64,000 bases of DNA from Legionella israelensis (GTDB taxonomy: Bacteria > Pseudomonadota > Gammaproteobacteria > Legionellales > Legionellaceae), in contig NZ_CP038273.1 in assembly GCF_004571175.1 (NCBI RefSeq), positions 2,976,001 through 3,040,000 on the forward strand. The letters run 5' to 3'. A program made the translations under genes and the position numbers. Each line of letters opens with the position of its first letter. The first letter of the stretch is position 1. Under the pieces are notes generated by a model that did not search any database, was not told where the DNA came from, and was given only the letters and a program-made list of their open reading frames with translations. Shown here in pieces: positions 49,901-58,655 of this stretch.

Positions 49901-50853
49901 ATTTAAGATTTCAGCCACGTGATTACCTCTTGTCAGGCTATTTTAAGCGTTTGCAATTAGCTTCACCGGGTTTAAAAACATCATCTGCCTCCAAATTAAA
50001 CCTTCATCCCAGCCAGATACCCCATCTTAATTTACGCATCGATGATTTTTTATTAGATGATCTCAATTTAGGAAATATAACCATTAAAAGTCATTCTACT
50101 GAGAAAAAATGGTTGCTTGATTACGGTAAAATTACCGCCCCTGGCTACCAGTTGAATGTGACAGGCGAGTGGGAGAAGAATTCCAGTAAAAGTCAGACAA
50201 GTGTCAATGGCAAACTTTTGATTTCTGATTTGGCAAGATCCCTGGAGCACTTCAAAATCGATCCTGTTGTGGAAGCTGATCATGGTGAAGTCGATTTTAA
50301 TGGAACCTGGCCAGGTTCCATGCTTGATTTTACGTTAGCCTCCATTAAAGGACAGATGAGTATTTATCTGAAAGATGGTCGTATTACTAATCTCAGTCAG
50401 GAAACAGAGGAAAAACTTGGCTTGGGGAAATTGTTGAGTATATTAAGCTTGCAAACCATTCCAAGACGCCTGAAACTGGATTTCAGCGATTTATCTCAAA
50501 AAGGTTATAGTTTTGATGTTTTTAAAGGACATTTTCTTATAGCCAACGGAAATATGCGAACGAAAGACAGCTACATTGATGGTCCTGTGGCTTATGCCAG
50601 CATGAGAGGTGAGTTGGATTTGAAAAAGCGCTTATATGATCTTGAATTGAAAATTTCCCCTCATATTGCAGCCAGTTTGCCGGTGGTTGCCACTATCGCA
50701 GGAGGTCCTGTTGCAGGTATTGCTGCTTGGATAGCCAATAAAATTATCAAGCACGGTATGCAGAAAATCAGCGCCTATACTTATAAAATTTCTGGACCAT
50801 GGCAAAAACCTGTTGTGCAACAAGTAAGTATTATTAAAAGAAAGCCAGGATAA
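46990..50853 (+). CDS. yhdP: YhdP family AsmA-like protein (phospholipid transport)
   Basis: A 1287-residue protein with one N-terminal membrane segment (about residues 28-46, SWLILASAIIILAVFSSIF) and a very long repetitive beta-rich periplasmic part. It matches the YhdP/TIGR02099 type: N-terminal LIGRPVKIGQMET-like strand (read here as VIGRPVKIGQMETGWYWF) and the C-terminal GHFLIANGNMRTKDSYIDGP and PVVATIAGGPVAGIAAWI segments. In E. coli YhdP works with TamB and YdbH in phospholipid delivery to the outer membrane. ATG at 46990 or 46993. It is separated from a membrane protein gene by 76 bases. Confidence 0.9.
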   Translation: MMSIGQSNGIVRALKHHRSLPVNKIIKRSWLILASAIIILAVFSSIFRALTPWASQYKSQIEQRLSTVIGRPVKIGQMETGWYWFEPVIKLKQVVVNGGKDESPRLDKLFVGINLFSSLWHWQIQPGVLYIEDAHFALYEDKGKWRIEGLSASELNTHQFTPEVIQHYISLLALQQRLVIKQVSLSLHFSDGTLIPIDDFNLKIVNHSGHYKAEGQARLEQTSESHFKLLADLYFHPNHIHRTKGEIFVSLKNILPAQLQDIFPKAAQRFEAGKGNINIWMSIARGQIATIQSQLHFRHLAWQLKNQNKQQLIQSIKGNIAWKAKDSGWQLSADHLQLRYAGVRWPENQFQLIYDNQNQSYQFYIKSLIIESLLPEITHWRPSLRFLSKIQTHGELHDTQIHFANHQVNYFLSHFEKLGWHAHGSVPGSNHLSGVIHWQPDSGHLALDSENALIAFQGYPGQIFSILNGEFDWKNLSHGLRLSIARFVLNRPDLTLSMQGVLDDLSSDSLGYAHLVTDFSAKNIEKWLHYLPEQHLKPKLAAWLKKDIKRIAQGSGQVIFHGKPSDFPFDDQSGVFKIQSHLSGAELRFNSKWPFVHDIDAYLRVNKRLLEADIINADIQGMPVKEINLNVDDIGHDKEMLLIHGKTEGSAQKTIDFVMNSPLQKRLSMMKMLKIYGLLNLDLKLQIPLYPENDKILARGNIHFLDNSVSFYHSLGKLKLNNLSGQLDFDEEGVTKSTFKGKALGYPFKMSIRSTKTPKPYTSVMIENHITAKELRKQYQLPILNFLQGRISATTHLKLTDDPNDLDHLHMRSSLKGLAIDLPSPLGKTSDKNAPLMVDVDFNPKKAMRLRLNYDARLSTDMWFEEKNGRLSLYSGEMRLGSGHALKQSQQGVRVLGSVPVLDLEQWSKVLSSVSEKNTDLTIFPYLNFIDLHVGKAVLFDNTFSQLYFKASKLNAKDWSIFIKQPKIMADLRFQPRDYLLSGYFKRLQLASPGLKTSSASKLNLHPSQIPHLNLRIDDFLLDDLNLGNITIKSHSTEKKWLLDYGKITAPGYQLNVTGEWEKNSSKSQTSVNGKLLISDLARSLEHFKIDPVVEADHGEVDFNGTWPGSMLDFTLASIKGQMSIYLKDGRITNLSQETEEKLGLGKLLSILSLQTIPRRLKLDFSDLSQKGYSFDVFKGHFLIANGNMRTKDSYIDGPVAYASMRGELDLKKRLYDLELKISPHIAASLPVVATIAGGPVAGIAAWIANKIIKHGMQKISAYTYKISGPWQKPVVQQVSIIKRKPG

Positions 50854-50929
50854 ATCCGTAAATAGGATTTGTGATGTGTTTATACTGGTTCTAAAATCTA
50901 ATCATCACAATGAATAACAGAGATTTTTT

Positions 50930-51472
50930 ATGTTAACAAAAATCGTTCGGTGCTATTGGCATTTGTGCTTGTTTCGCACATCACCCGAAAATACTCCATA
51001 TTCATTCTTTTTAATGGTGCTTACAGGATTTCTGTTCTTCATTCTAATCGTTTTTCAGTGGCAGTTTGCTGCTGCAAAGCCTATATTTTCTCCTCTAATT
51101 ACAATATTGGCTGGTGTAAGTCTGTTGTTGTCCTATCTGATTTATACTTATATCCTGTTAAAGCTGTTTTCTTTTCCTAAGCGGTTGGTGCAAACCATCA
51201 CATCTTTATGGGCGACCCATTTCATGATCCATATTTTTGCTATCCCTTTATTAATATTGATGCCTTTTTTAGCTAAAACAAATATGCAAAACCCTTTTGT
51301 TTTATTGTTAGGTACGGTTTATTTGTTTGCAACGGTTGGACTTTCTGTTTGGCAGTTTATGATCACAGCACATATTTATCGACACTCTTTAAATATTTCG
51401 ACTATGCAATCTCTTTTAGCCAGTGTAGGATTACTGGCTTTGAATATATTAACTGTTTCTTTATGGCGATAA
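50930..51472 (+). CDS. small polytopic membrane protein, Yip1-like
   Basis: A 180-residue protein with five hydrophobic segments, for example FFLMVLTGFLFFILIVFQW and MIHIFAIPLLILMPFLAK. The N-terminus FRTSPENTPYSFFLM and general layout recall small YIP1-type proteins, but I cannot name a family with confidence. It stops 7 bases before mpl on the same strand, so it is likely co-transcribed with mpl. Start ATG at 50930 has weak ribosome-site support. Confidence 0.75.
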   Translation: MLTKIVRCYWHLCLFRTSPENTPYSFFLMVLTGFLFFILIVFQWQFAAAKPIFSPLITILAGVSLLLSYLIYTYILLKLFSFPKRLVQTITSLWATHFMIHIFAIPLLILMPFLAKTNMQNPFVLLLGTVYLFATVGLSVWQFMITAHIYRHSLNISTMQSLLASVGLLALNILTVSLWR

Positions 51473-51479
51473 GATCATC

Positions 51480-52847
51480 ATGACGCATTTGCATATTCTT
51501 GGATTAGGCGGTACTTTTATGAGTGCCTTGGCCGTGCTGGCCCAAGAAGCGGGCTTTAAAGTAACCGGCAGTGATGCCAACTGTTATCCTCCAGTCAGCG
51601 ATTTGCTTGCTGCAAAAGGTATCGAATGGATTGAAGGTTATGAAGTCAGCGAGGTGGCTTTGAAAGCCGATCGTGTGATCATCGGCAATGCTATCAAGCG
51701 AGGGATGCCGCTTCTTGAAGCCATTTTAGAGCAAAGAGCAGATTATATTTCGGGCCCTCAATGGTTAGCTGAAAATATTCTTACGCGTTATAAGGTGATA
51801 GCGGTAGCCGGAACCCATGGGAAAACAACCACCACAGCCATGTTAGCCTGGATATTACATCATGCTGGTATGAATCCAGGATTTTTAATTGGTGGTGTGG
51901 CGGCTAATTTTAATACCAGCGCCAGTTTCGGTTCTGGCCAATGGTTTGTCATAGAAGCGGATGAATATGACAGTGCTTTTTTTGATAAACGTCCAAAATT
52001 TATGCATTATAGGCCGCAAATTGCTATTATCAACAATCTTGAGTTTGATCATGCTGATATTTATGCTGATCTTGCTGCGATTCAGCAACAATTTCATTAT
52101 TTTATGCGCACTATTCCGCCGAGTGGTCTGCTTATCAAACCACGTGACGATCAAGCCTTGAACCAGGTACTTAAAAAAGGCCGTTATTGCCGGATAGAAG
52201 AATGTGTGAGTGATTCAACAGAGGCTGAATGGTCTGCTCAACTCATGGATGTGGCCGGACAATCTTTTTCTGTTTTTCATCACGGTAAAAAAGTAACTGA
52301 AATTAACTGGTCTTTGATTGGTCGATTCAATGTTGAAAATGCACTGGCTGCCATCGCTGCCAGCGCTTGTGCGGGAGTGGCTCCAGAAAGAGCAGCAAGG
52401 GCATTGGAAAGTTACACACCAGTTAAGCGGCGTCTGGAAATTAAGGCCACTTGTCGTGGAATTACCGTATACGACGATTTTGCTCATCATCCTACCGCTA
52501 TTACTAAAACCATTGAAGCCTTAAAAGCGAGTAAAAGGCATCGACGCATTCTGTTGGTATTGGAGTTTGCTTCTTACACCATGCGCACGGGCATTCACGC
52601 AGCAGATACAGTTAAAGTATTTGCTTTGGTTGATCGGGCATTTATCCTGCGCCCGGCAGAATTTTCTTTTGCTGAGTCTATTCAGGATCTGAGCAATTCC
52701 TATTTATTGTCGAGCACCGATGAAATTACTGAAGCCGTTTGCAAAGAGGCAGAAGAAGGCGATGCTGTATTGATCATGAGCAATCGTGGGTTTGATCATA
52801 TACATCAAAAAATCAGTCAAAAATTATCGGATCAAATGGCAGATTAA
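51480..52847 (+). CDS. mpl: UDP-N-acetylmuramate:L-alanyl-gamma-D-glutamyl-meso-diaminopimelate ligase Mpl
   Basis: A 455-residue Mur ligase homologue beginning THLHILGLGGTFMSALAVLA, with the ATP loop AGTHGKTTTTAM at about residue 110, EADEYDSAFFDKRPKFMHY (Mpl-specific) and the C-terminal YDDFAHHPTAITKTIEAL. Mpl recycles tripeptide released from peptidoglycan by joining it to UDP-MurNAc. The HILGLGGT N-terminus and the EYDSAFFDKR motif distinguish it from MurC. It follows a small membrane protein gene after 7 bases. Confidence 0.94.
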   Translation: MTHLHILGLGGTFMSALAVLAQEAGFKVTGSDANCYPPVSDLLAAKGIEWIEGYEVSEVALKADRVIIGNAIKRGMPLLEAILEQRADYISGPQWLAENILTRYKVIAVAGTHGKTTTTAMLAWILHHAGMNPGFLIGGVAANFNTSASFGSGQWFVIEADEYDSAFFDKRPKFMHYRPQIAIINNLEFDHADIYADLAAIQQQFHYFMRTIPPSGLLIKPRDDQALNQVLKKGRYCRIEECVSDSTEAEWSAQLMDVAGQSFSVFHHGKKVTEINWSLIGRFNVENALAAIAASACAGVAPERAARALESYTPVKRRLEIKATCRGITVYDDFAHHPTAITKTIEALKASKRHRRILLVLEFASYTMRTGIHAADTVKVFALVDRAFILRPAEFSFAESIQDLSNSYLLSSTDEITEAVCKEAEEGDAVLIMSNRGFDHIHQKISQKLSDQMAD

Positions 52848-52906
52848 GTTATAAAATAATACAGTCTGTTCATTATGAGTAAATGTAATGTTTAAGTGAG
52901 AAAAAT

Positions 52907-53470
52907 ATGCCTAAAATTGTTTCTAAAAGCAACACTGAGGAAATTCGGAGCCTGCAGGTGCTGACTGCTAAAAAAATAAAAGAAACAAATCCCAACCTTT
53001 TTTTTAAATTACCTCCGCAGTTCTTAAACTCACCAGATTTTTTTCGTTCAGAGGAGGTTGCTGCTATTGTCAGGAAGTTTTTAAATTCAAAACTTCAAGT
53101 AAAAATAAACGAGGAAACACAAAAATATGAAGAAAAAATGAAGGTACGAAAAGAAAACATAGATGATTGTGAAGACGCTTTTCGCCGAGAGCCTTATGCA
53201 AAATTTTCCGGTTGCATGACGAGTATGCTGCTCACGGGTTTACATGTAGGTCTTTATTTTATCTTAAAAAACACGGCTGCGCTTTCCAATGAAGCAGAAG
53301 TGGGGTGGTTAGTGAGTATTCCTGCTTCAATGCTCGTTGGCGCTTGCCTTGGTATATGTTGTGCACCTAAAATTGGCAGAAGTTTAGGACATTGTCTCTA
53401 TCCATCTGCTTCAAATAATATAACAATAGAGATGGAGGAATTAGGCAGTGCGTCCAACGTTCCCAGCTAG
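52907..53470 (+). CDS. hypothetical membrane protein
   Basis: A 187-residue protein. The first 90 residues are charged and helical (EEVAAIVRKFLNSKLQVKIN), followed by two hydrophobic segments at about 105-125 (TSMLLTGLHVGLYFILKN) and 135-160 (LVSIPASMLVGACLGICCAP). I do not recognise a family. A hairpin of two membrane segments after a soluble N-terminus is common in Legionella-type substrates that enter host membranes, but that is only suggestive. It lies 17 bases before the ZIP gene. Start ATG follows GTGAG. Confidence 0.6.
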   Translation: MPKIVSKSNTEEIRSLQVLTAKKIKETNPNLFFKLPPQFLNSPDFFRSEEVAAIVRKFLNSKLQVKINEETQKYEEKMKVRKENIDDCEDAFRREPYAKFSGCMTSMLLTGLHVGLYFILKNTAALSNEAEVGWLVSIPASMLVGACLGICCAPKIGRSLGHCLYPSASNNITIEMEELGSASNVPS

Positions 53471-53487
53471 ATGGGAAAAATAACCGG

Positions 53488-54225
53488 ATGGAACCAATGT
53501 CAACCCTGGTTTTGACTCTCATTTTCAGTTTCATGATGAGTGTCATCGCTCTGGTTGGAGGGTTTGCTCTCATTTTACCTGAGCATTTATTTCATAAGAT
53601 CATACAGCCTATGGTGAGTCTTGCCGCAGGTACGCTCATAGGCGGCGCATTTTTTCATCTGCTTCCGCAAGCTGTTGACAAGCTGGGAAATGAGAAAATC
53701 ATCTATATTGCCCTGGTTTCAGGGTTTGTTCTTTTTTTTATTTTAGAGCAGTTCTTGAACTGGCATCACTGCCATCGTTCTTCTTTAAAGCATCAACCGG
53801 TGAGTTATCTTATTCTTTTTGCTGACGGTTTCCATAATTTTATTGGTGGTCTTACCATTGGTTCAGCTTTTTTGATTGATGCCAGGTTTGGCATGATCAT
53901 TTGGCTTATTGCCGTAGCACATGAAATACCCCAGGAACTGGGTGATTTTGGCATATTGGTCCACAGTGGCTGGAGCAGCAAAAAAGCACTTCTGTTCAAT
54001 ATGATTTCAGCGCTGACTTTTCCAATTGGAGCTGTATTGGCTTATCTACTTTCCGGGAATGTTAATGTCAGTTTATTATTGCCCTTTGCTGCTGGTAATT
54101 TTTTATATATAGGTGCTGCAGATTTAATTCCCCAGCTACATTCGGAGAAATTAACTAAGCAGCTGTTATTGTTTTTATTGTTTGCCGTTGGGTTATTGAT
54201 AATGCTGTTACTGACTTGGTTTTAA
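53488..54225 (+). CDS. ZIP-family divalent metal transporter
   Basis: A 245-residue membrane protein with seven to eight segments. The ZIP signature appears as FADGFHNFIGGLTIGSAFLI (HNFIGG 116-121) and AVAHEIPQELGDFGIL (HEIPQE 145-150), the metal-coordinating pair of transmembrane helices. It probably imports Zn2+ or another divalent ion, possibly in broad range. ATG at 53488 and at 53497 both lie in-frame. It converges with the next minus-strand gene. No metal-dependent operator is evident. Confidence 0.91.
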   Translation: MEPMSTLVLTLIFSFMMSVIALVGGFALILPEHLFHKIIQPMVSLAAGTLIGGAFFHLLPQAVDKLGNEKIIYIALVSGFVLFFILEQFLNWHHCHRSSLKHQPVSYLILFADGFHNFIGGLTIGSAFLIDARFGMIIWLIAVAHEIPQELGDFGILVHSGWSSKKALLFNMISALTFPIGAVLAYLLSGNVNVSLLLPFAAGNFLYIGAADLIPQLHSEKLTKQLLLFLLFAVGLLIMLLLTWF

Positions 54226-54269
54226 CTGTATTAGCAGATAAAGCATAAGAATTGTTTTAAGGAGTATGT

Positions 54270-54938
54270 TTAAGTTTTTTTATAATGTGAGGGCTCGTTT
54301 GGTGAAGAGTCTTTTATTGGGGAAGACTCTTTAAGTAGTTTTTCAAATGTTTCTCGCCAAAAAATATGTTTATGTGGTGTATTTCTAGGTACATCCGGAT
54401 TTTTTTTACGTTCTTCCCACGCAGCTTTCCATTGTTCATCTCGCCAGAAAGGATCTACTGCCTGTAATTGATATGTGTTTTCTTTGGAAACCAGTTTGAC
54501 AAATTGAAATGTATTCTTGGCTATATCGGTGATTTCATCTCCAAATTCAGAAACAAGCTTATAACATCTTCGTAATTCTGTAAGGGTCACCCATTTATCA
54601 TAATGATCCTGTCTTTCAGCAATTTGTTTTTTATCGTATTCATTCTCATTAAGCCCTACAACGAAAAATAAGGGAATAATAGGCTCGCCTTTTTGTTGTC
54701 TTTTGTAGTTTTCTATGAGCAGATCATTTAATATAAACTTAAAATATCTAAAAGGACTGTATGGAGCGTTTTTATCTACTTCATGTTTATATTCATAATC
54801 ATCAGAATGAACAGCTTTTATTCCGAGCTTATTAATTTCTTCACATAATTCTTTATATTGATATTTGCCGAAGCCAAATACGACGGCTTCTTTTGCCTCA
54901 CCACATAGTTTTTTAACGGATGTTTCATTCAGTTTCAT
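54270..54938 (-). CDS. hypothetical protein, 222 residues
   Basis: Not recognised. A soluble, mixed alpha/beta, strongly charged protein (KQIAERQDHYDKWVTLTELR) with the early segment EAVVFGFGKYQYKELCEEIN and a tryptophan-rich part (DPFWRDEQWKAAWEERKK). The tail is Ser/Pro/Glu-rich (SSPIKDSSPNEPSHY). No signal peptide or membrane segment. The E-rich, S/T-rich C-terminal tail is like that of Dot/Icm substrates, which is weak evidence. Monocistronic and AT-rich. Confidence 0.55.
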   Translation of the reverse strand: MKLNETSVKKLCGEAKEAVVFGFGKYQYKELCEEINKLGIKAVHSDDYEYKHEVDKNAPYSPFRYFKFILNDLLIENYKRQQKGEPIIPLFFVVGLNENEYDKKQIAERQDHYDKWVTLTELRRCYKLVSEFGDEITDIAKNTFQFVKLVSKENTYQLQAVDPFWRDEQWKAAWEERKKNPDVPRNTPHKHIFWRETFEKLLKESSPIKDSSPNEPSHYKKT

Positions 54939-55112
54939 GAGTTTGTATTTATAGATAAGACATATGAATATTATAGCTTCTCACCGAGAGATATGAAAAT
55001 GGTGTTATCAATTATTAAAAGTTTTATAGAACACGGTAAGGAATATGTTGGATACAAAAGAGGAACAGGCTGAAAACGAAGCACGACACTTGAATAATTG
55101 AGTGAAATTTTT

Positions 55113-55150
55113 AATCTTATCCCGTAAAAAATTTTTTACGGGATAAGATT
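55113..55150 (-). terminator. perfect 38-base palindrome ending the catabolic operon
   Basis: AATCTTATCCCGTAAAAAA (55113-55131) is followed directly by its exact reverse complement (55132-55150). As RNA it gives an A-run / U-run flanked stem, which can terminate transcription in either direction. It lies about 44 bases after the stop of the M24 gene. Confidence 0.75.
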
Positions 55151-55193
55151 TCTTAACAACATAAAAAATACAAATATTTTTATATCAAATACG

Positions 55194-56489
55194 TTATCTA
55201 ATCATCAATTCTCTGGGAGCATTGGTTAAAAACTCACAGCCGTTTTTGGTTACTACCACGGAATCGGATACGAAAGCATCGCCTTTTCCTGTCCGCATCA
55301 GCCATGAAAGTAAATGAAACACCATGCCTTCTTTAATGATCATGTCTGAACCATTTCTTAAGCTGCGTGGAACACCGGAACCCGACCAACTGGGTGGGAA
55401 GCCAATACCAACCATGTAGCCGCAGTGATGGCGATGATAATGCTCAAAGCCATATTTGTCGATGGTCTTTTTCCATACCTGGTAGACTTCATTCGCGGTA
55501 ACGCCAGGCCTAATGGTATCAACAACATTATATTCTGCTTCAACACATACTTTAGTCGCTTTTTCAGCACCAGAAGAAGCTTTACCAATGTGTATTAATC
55601 TGCCTACAGGCGCATGGTATCGCCAGTGACAGCCAGACATTTCAAGAAAAAGATGATCGCCATATTGTAAAACATCGTCATCCCAGGTGCCGTGCTCATG
55701 ATTGAGCGTACGTGTGGAACGGATAAGAGGGACAAAGGCGGGATAAGTACCGCCGCGCTGAACCATGGCAGAAAAGACCTGAGCGGCAACGTTTTTATTG
55801 GGAACGTTTTCACCAGCCATGGCAATGCCACTTAAAATCATGGCATCTGAGATTTTACCAGCAACTTTTGCACATTCAATTTCTTGTGCTGAAAGAACGG
55901 CACGACAATCATTAATTAAATTTTCAGCATCAAACCAGGTGATGTTCGGCATGTCCTGAACAAAACCTTCTGCAATTCGATAGGGAAGAAAGGAACTGTT
56001 TTTTTCAAAAGCCACTCTTGACGATTCAAGTCTCAGCTCTTTTAAGGCCTTACAGGTGACTTTCGCAGGATTGGTGTAATCCATGTCTTTTTCATCTTCA
56101 TCACGAACCGATATACCAAGACTCATACTAGATGGCATCAAACCACCGGATTCTGCACCTTCTTTATAAGCAGATAAGGTTAGATCTTCCCCGGTATTGC
56201 TGGCTTTCGGTAGGGGATCAATACCATCGTTATAAGGAAAAAATCTGACACTTGGAATGACCATGTCTTTAACGATCTTTTCTTCCATCCTACGCATGAT
56301 AAGCACCGGTTCTTGATTAACGGGTAAAATTAATGAGGTATAAGCAAAATAACCTTGATGATTAAGACCAGTCAAATAATAAATATTTTCCGGGTTGGTA
56401 ATAATACAGGCATCGAAACCTTTTGACTCAATGGCTTGTCTTGCTTTAGTTAAACGGTTTTCAAACTCCTTATCACTGAAAAAACGCAT
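55194..56489 (-). CDS. M24 creatinase/ectoine-hydrolase-like enzyme (DoeA/EutD type)
   Basis: A 431-residue pita-bread-fold protein from ATG 56489, which has AGGAG eight bases upstream; in-frame starts at 56510 and 56522 (TTG) lack a ribosome site. N-terminal domain: KGFDACIITNPENIYYLTGL. Catalytic domain: LFLEMSGCHWRYHAPVGR and HRHHCGYMVGIGFPPSW. The metal-binding Asp pair of aminopeptidase P is replaced by E283 and RYH, as in metal-free creatinase and ectoine hydrolase (DoeA/EutD, whose Glu forms a covalent intermediate, from memory). So a C-N ring or amidine hydrolase is more likely than a peptidase. Last gene of the operon with MFS, aldehyde dehydrogenase, lyase and M20. Confidence 0.72.
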   Translation of the reverse strand: MRFFSDKEFENRLTKARQAIESKGFDACIITNPENIYYLTGLNHQGYFAYTSLILPVNQEPVLIMRRMEEKIVKDMVIPSVRFFPYNDGIDPLPKASNTGEDLTLSAYKEGAESGGLMPSSMSLGISVRDEDEKDMDYTNPAKVTCKALKELRLESSRVAFEKNSSFLPYRIAEGFVQDMPNITWFDAENLINDCRAVLSAQEIECAKVAGKISDAMILSGIAMAGENVPNKNVAAQVFSAMVQRGGTYPAFVPLIRSTRTLNHEHGTWDDDVLQYGDHLFLEMSGCHWRYHAPVGRLIHIGKASSGAEKATKVCVEAEYNVVDTIRPGVTANEVYQVWKKTIDKYGFEHYHRHHCGYMVGIGFPPSWSGSGVPRSLRNGSDMIIKEGMVFHLLSWLMRTGKGDAFVSDSVVVTKNGCEFLTNAPRELMIR

Positions 56490-56512
56490 ACTTTCTACTC
56501 CTGAATACATGG

Positions 56513-57646
56513 TTAATGGCAATGATGTTGAATCAAATCAAACAAAAACTGGCGATAATTTTCCATTGCCTCAATGGAAACCGATTCATTAGGCTGGTGA
56601 GCTTGTTCAAGCTCACCAGGACCAAAGACGATAGTAGGAATGGAGGCTTGCTCAAATATCCCTGCTTCCGTTACAAAAGGTGCAGTGGTCACTTTTATAC
56701 TTTCAGGTAAAAATTGTTTTACGAACTCAATGCTTTGTTGGTTATTTTTGGTGGTCAAGCCTGGTACAAAAGATATGATGTGATGATGAACATCCACTTT
56801 TGACGAAGATCTAACCTCTTCAGTAAGCTTATCCATGATATGAGCAATTTCTTTCTCTTGTATTCCGGGCAGAGGGCGGCATTCCCAATCAAGCTGACAG
56901 TGTTCAGCAATAATATTAACTGCGCTTCCTCCTTTAATCATTCCTGCATTAAAAGTAGTATAAGCTGGTGTAAAGGCAGAATTTTCCTCTTTAGGCAGGA
57001 ATGAGGGTAGCTGCTGTAAAAAGGCAGAAGCTGCCATAATAGCGTTGCTCCCTAAATGGGGGGCGCTGGAATGAGCGGGTTTACCCATAAATTGTGTTTT
57101 TGTAGCCTGCATGCCTTTATGAGTATTTACCAGTGATGAGTTAGTAGGTTCGCCTATTAAGGCAAAGTCTATATATTGCGCGTATTTAAACAATTCCTTC
57201 TGTAGTGATTTCGCACCAAAACAACCTACTTCTTCATCATAAGTGAAAACAAGATATAAGGGTTTTTTTAGCTGATTCAGAGAAACCGAGTCAATCACAT
57301 CACAGACGAGAGCAATAAAACCCTTCATGTCGGACGTACCTCGGCCAATGAGCCTTCCTTTCATTTCAATAAGTTCGAAAGGATTAAAATCCCATCGTTG
57401 GCGGTCAACAGGTACAACATCGGTATGTCCGGCAAGCATAAGTCCGCCGCTGATATCTGGACCAATGGCAGCAACAAGATTGGCTTTTGTTTTATCCTCA
57501 TTGAAAAACATTTGTGTGCGAAATCGTCGCTCGCTCAGATAATGACTAAGAAAATCAATGCATGGTAAATTGCTTTTATTTGATATGGAGTCAAAGGACA
57601 CTAAATCTTTTAATAATTCAGCATAGGCCTGTTTAACTGTAGTCAT
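56513..57646 (-). CDS. M20-family N-acyl-amino-acid deacetylase (ArgE/DapE type)
   Basis: A 377-residue zinc deacetylase. Metal ligands and catalytic residues visible: AGHTDVVPVD (H74, D76), RGTSDMKGF (D106), FTYDEEVGCFG (E138, E139) and the GEPTNSS and GPGELEQAHQPNE segments with the final His. Closest to ArgE (acetylornithine deacetylase), but context argues for catabolism of an acetylated amino acid and not arginine biosynthesis. Its start overlaps the upstream lyase gene by 14 bases and it precedes the M24 gene by 23 bases. In the proposed route it would remove acetate from the ring-opened product. Confidence 0.88.
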   Translation of the reverse strand: MTTVKQAYAELLKDLVSFDSISNKSNLPCIDFLSHYLSERRFRTQMFFNEDKTKANLVAAIGPDISGGLMLAGHTDVVPVDRQRWDFNPFELIEMKGRLIGRGTSDMKGFIALVCDVIDSVSLNQLKKPLYLVFTYDEEVGCFGAKSLQKELFKYAQYIDFALIGEPTNSSLVNTHKGMQATKTQFMGKPAHSSAPHLGSNAIMAASAFLQQLPSFLPKEENSAFTPAYTTFNAGMIKGGSAVNIIAEHCQLDWECRPLPGIQEKEIAHIMDKLTEEVRSSSKVDVHHHIISFVPGLTTKNNQQSIEFVKQFLPESIKVTTAPFVTEAGIFEQASIPTIVFGPGELEQAHQPNESVSIEAMENYRQFLFDLIQHHCH

Positions 57647-58655
57647 TTATGACCTCTTTTATTTTTTTAGCAAATGCCATGACAGTTTGCTCTTGTGTAT
57701 CAAAAGATGTCATCCAGCGTACAATGTTTTTTTCGGAATTCCAAACAGCAAAAGGAAAAGCTGTCTGTAGAGGAGAAATAACTTCTTTGGGTAACCGGGC
57801 AAAAATGACATTGGTTTCGACTGGCATGATGATATCTACATCATGATGAGTCTGCTCAGCCAGCAACGTTGCCATTTGGTTAGCTCTGTCAGCATTTTTC
57901 TGCCAGAGATTATCGTTAAGCAAGGCAATAAACTGTGCAGAAAGATAGCGCATTTTGGAGCTTAACTGCATGAACTGCTTTTGAATAAAGGGTGTTTTTC
58001 CAGCCAGGCTGGCATTAAATATAATCAGTGCTTCAGCGCCCATCAAGCCATTTTTAGTTCCGCCAAAAGATAATAAATCAATCTTTCCATTAAGGCATAT
58101 CTCTCTTAAAGAAGTGTTTAAATGGCAAGCTGCATTAGCCAGCCTTGCTCCGTCAACATGTAATAATAATCCATGTTTATGGCAAAATTCAGATAAGCGG
58201 TTTAATTCCTCAATGGAATATACGGTACCCCATTCAGTGCATTGAGAAATGGAAACCGCTTTAGGCTGTACACGGTGAACCATATTTCTATCCAGCAATA
58301 AAGGCGAAATATTCTCAGGAGTTAATTTGCCTTGAGGTGTTTTTACTGTCAGCAGCTTAACTCCCAGAAGTGCTTCAGGAGCGCCACATTCATCTTTATA
58401 GAGATGGGCACTATCTGCGCATATCACGGCCTCATGGGATTCAAGGATAGATTTTAGGGCAATGACATTACAAGCAGTGCCTGTTGACATAAAAAAAACC
58501 TGACATTCACCAAAATGCTTTCGAAAAAGCTGTTTTGCCTTTTCTGTGATACGGTCCTGCCCGTAAGCCACTTCATAACCTGAATTCACCTCCATTAAAG
58601 CGTTCATAACTTCCGGATGAGCAGGAGAAGCGTTATCACTGATAAAATGTTGCAT
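57633..58655 (-). CDS. ltaE: L-threonine aldolase-like PLP lyase (LtaE family)
   Basis: A 340-residue fold-type I PLP enzyme. Pattern: HFISDNASPAHPEVMNALME at the start, MSTGTACNVIALKSI, LLHVDGARLANAACHLN (PLP Asp and Arg) and LSFGGTKNGLMGAEA with the Schiff-base Lys about 201. LtaE cleaves beta-hydroxy-alpha-amino acids to glycine and an aldehyde. The ATG at 58655 shares one base with the stop of the upstream aldehyde dehydrogenase (TGATG), so translation is coupled. Product and context: an aldehyde-generating lyase next to an aldehyde dehydrogenase. Confidence 0.88.
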   Translation of the reverse strand: MQHFISDNASPAHPEVMNALMEVNSGYEVAYGQDRITEKAKQLFRKHFGECQVFFMSTGTACNVIALKSILESHEAVICADSAHLYKDECGAPEALLGVKLLTVKTPQGKLTPENISPLLLDRNMVHRVQPKAVSISQCTEWGTVYSIEELNRLSEFCHKHGLLLHVDGARLANAACHLNTSLREICLNGKIDLLSFGGTKNGLMGAEALIIFNASLAGKTPFIQKQFMQLSSKMRYLSAQFIALLNDNLWQKNADRANQMATLLAEQTHHDVDIIMPVETNVIFARLPKEVISPLQTAFPFAVWNSEKNIVRWMTSFDTQEQTVMAFAKKIKEVINDYS

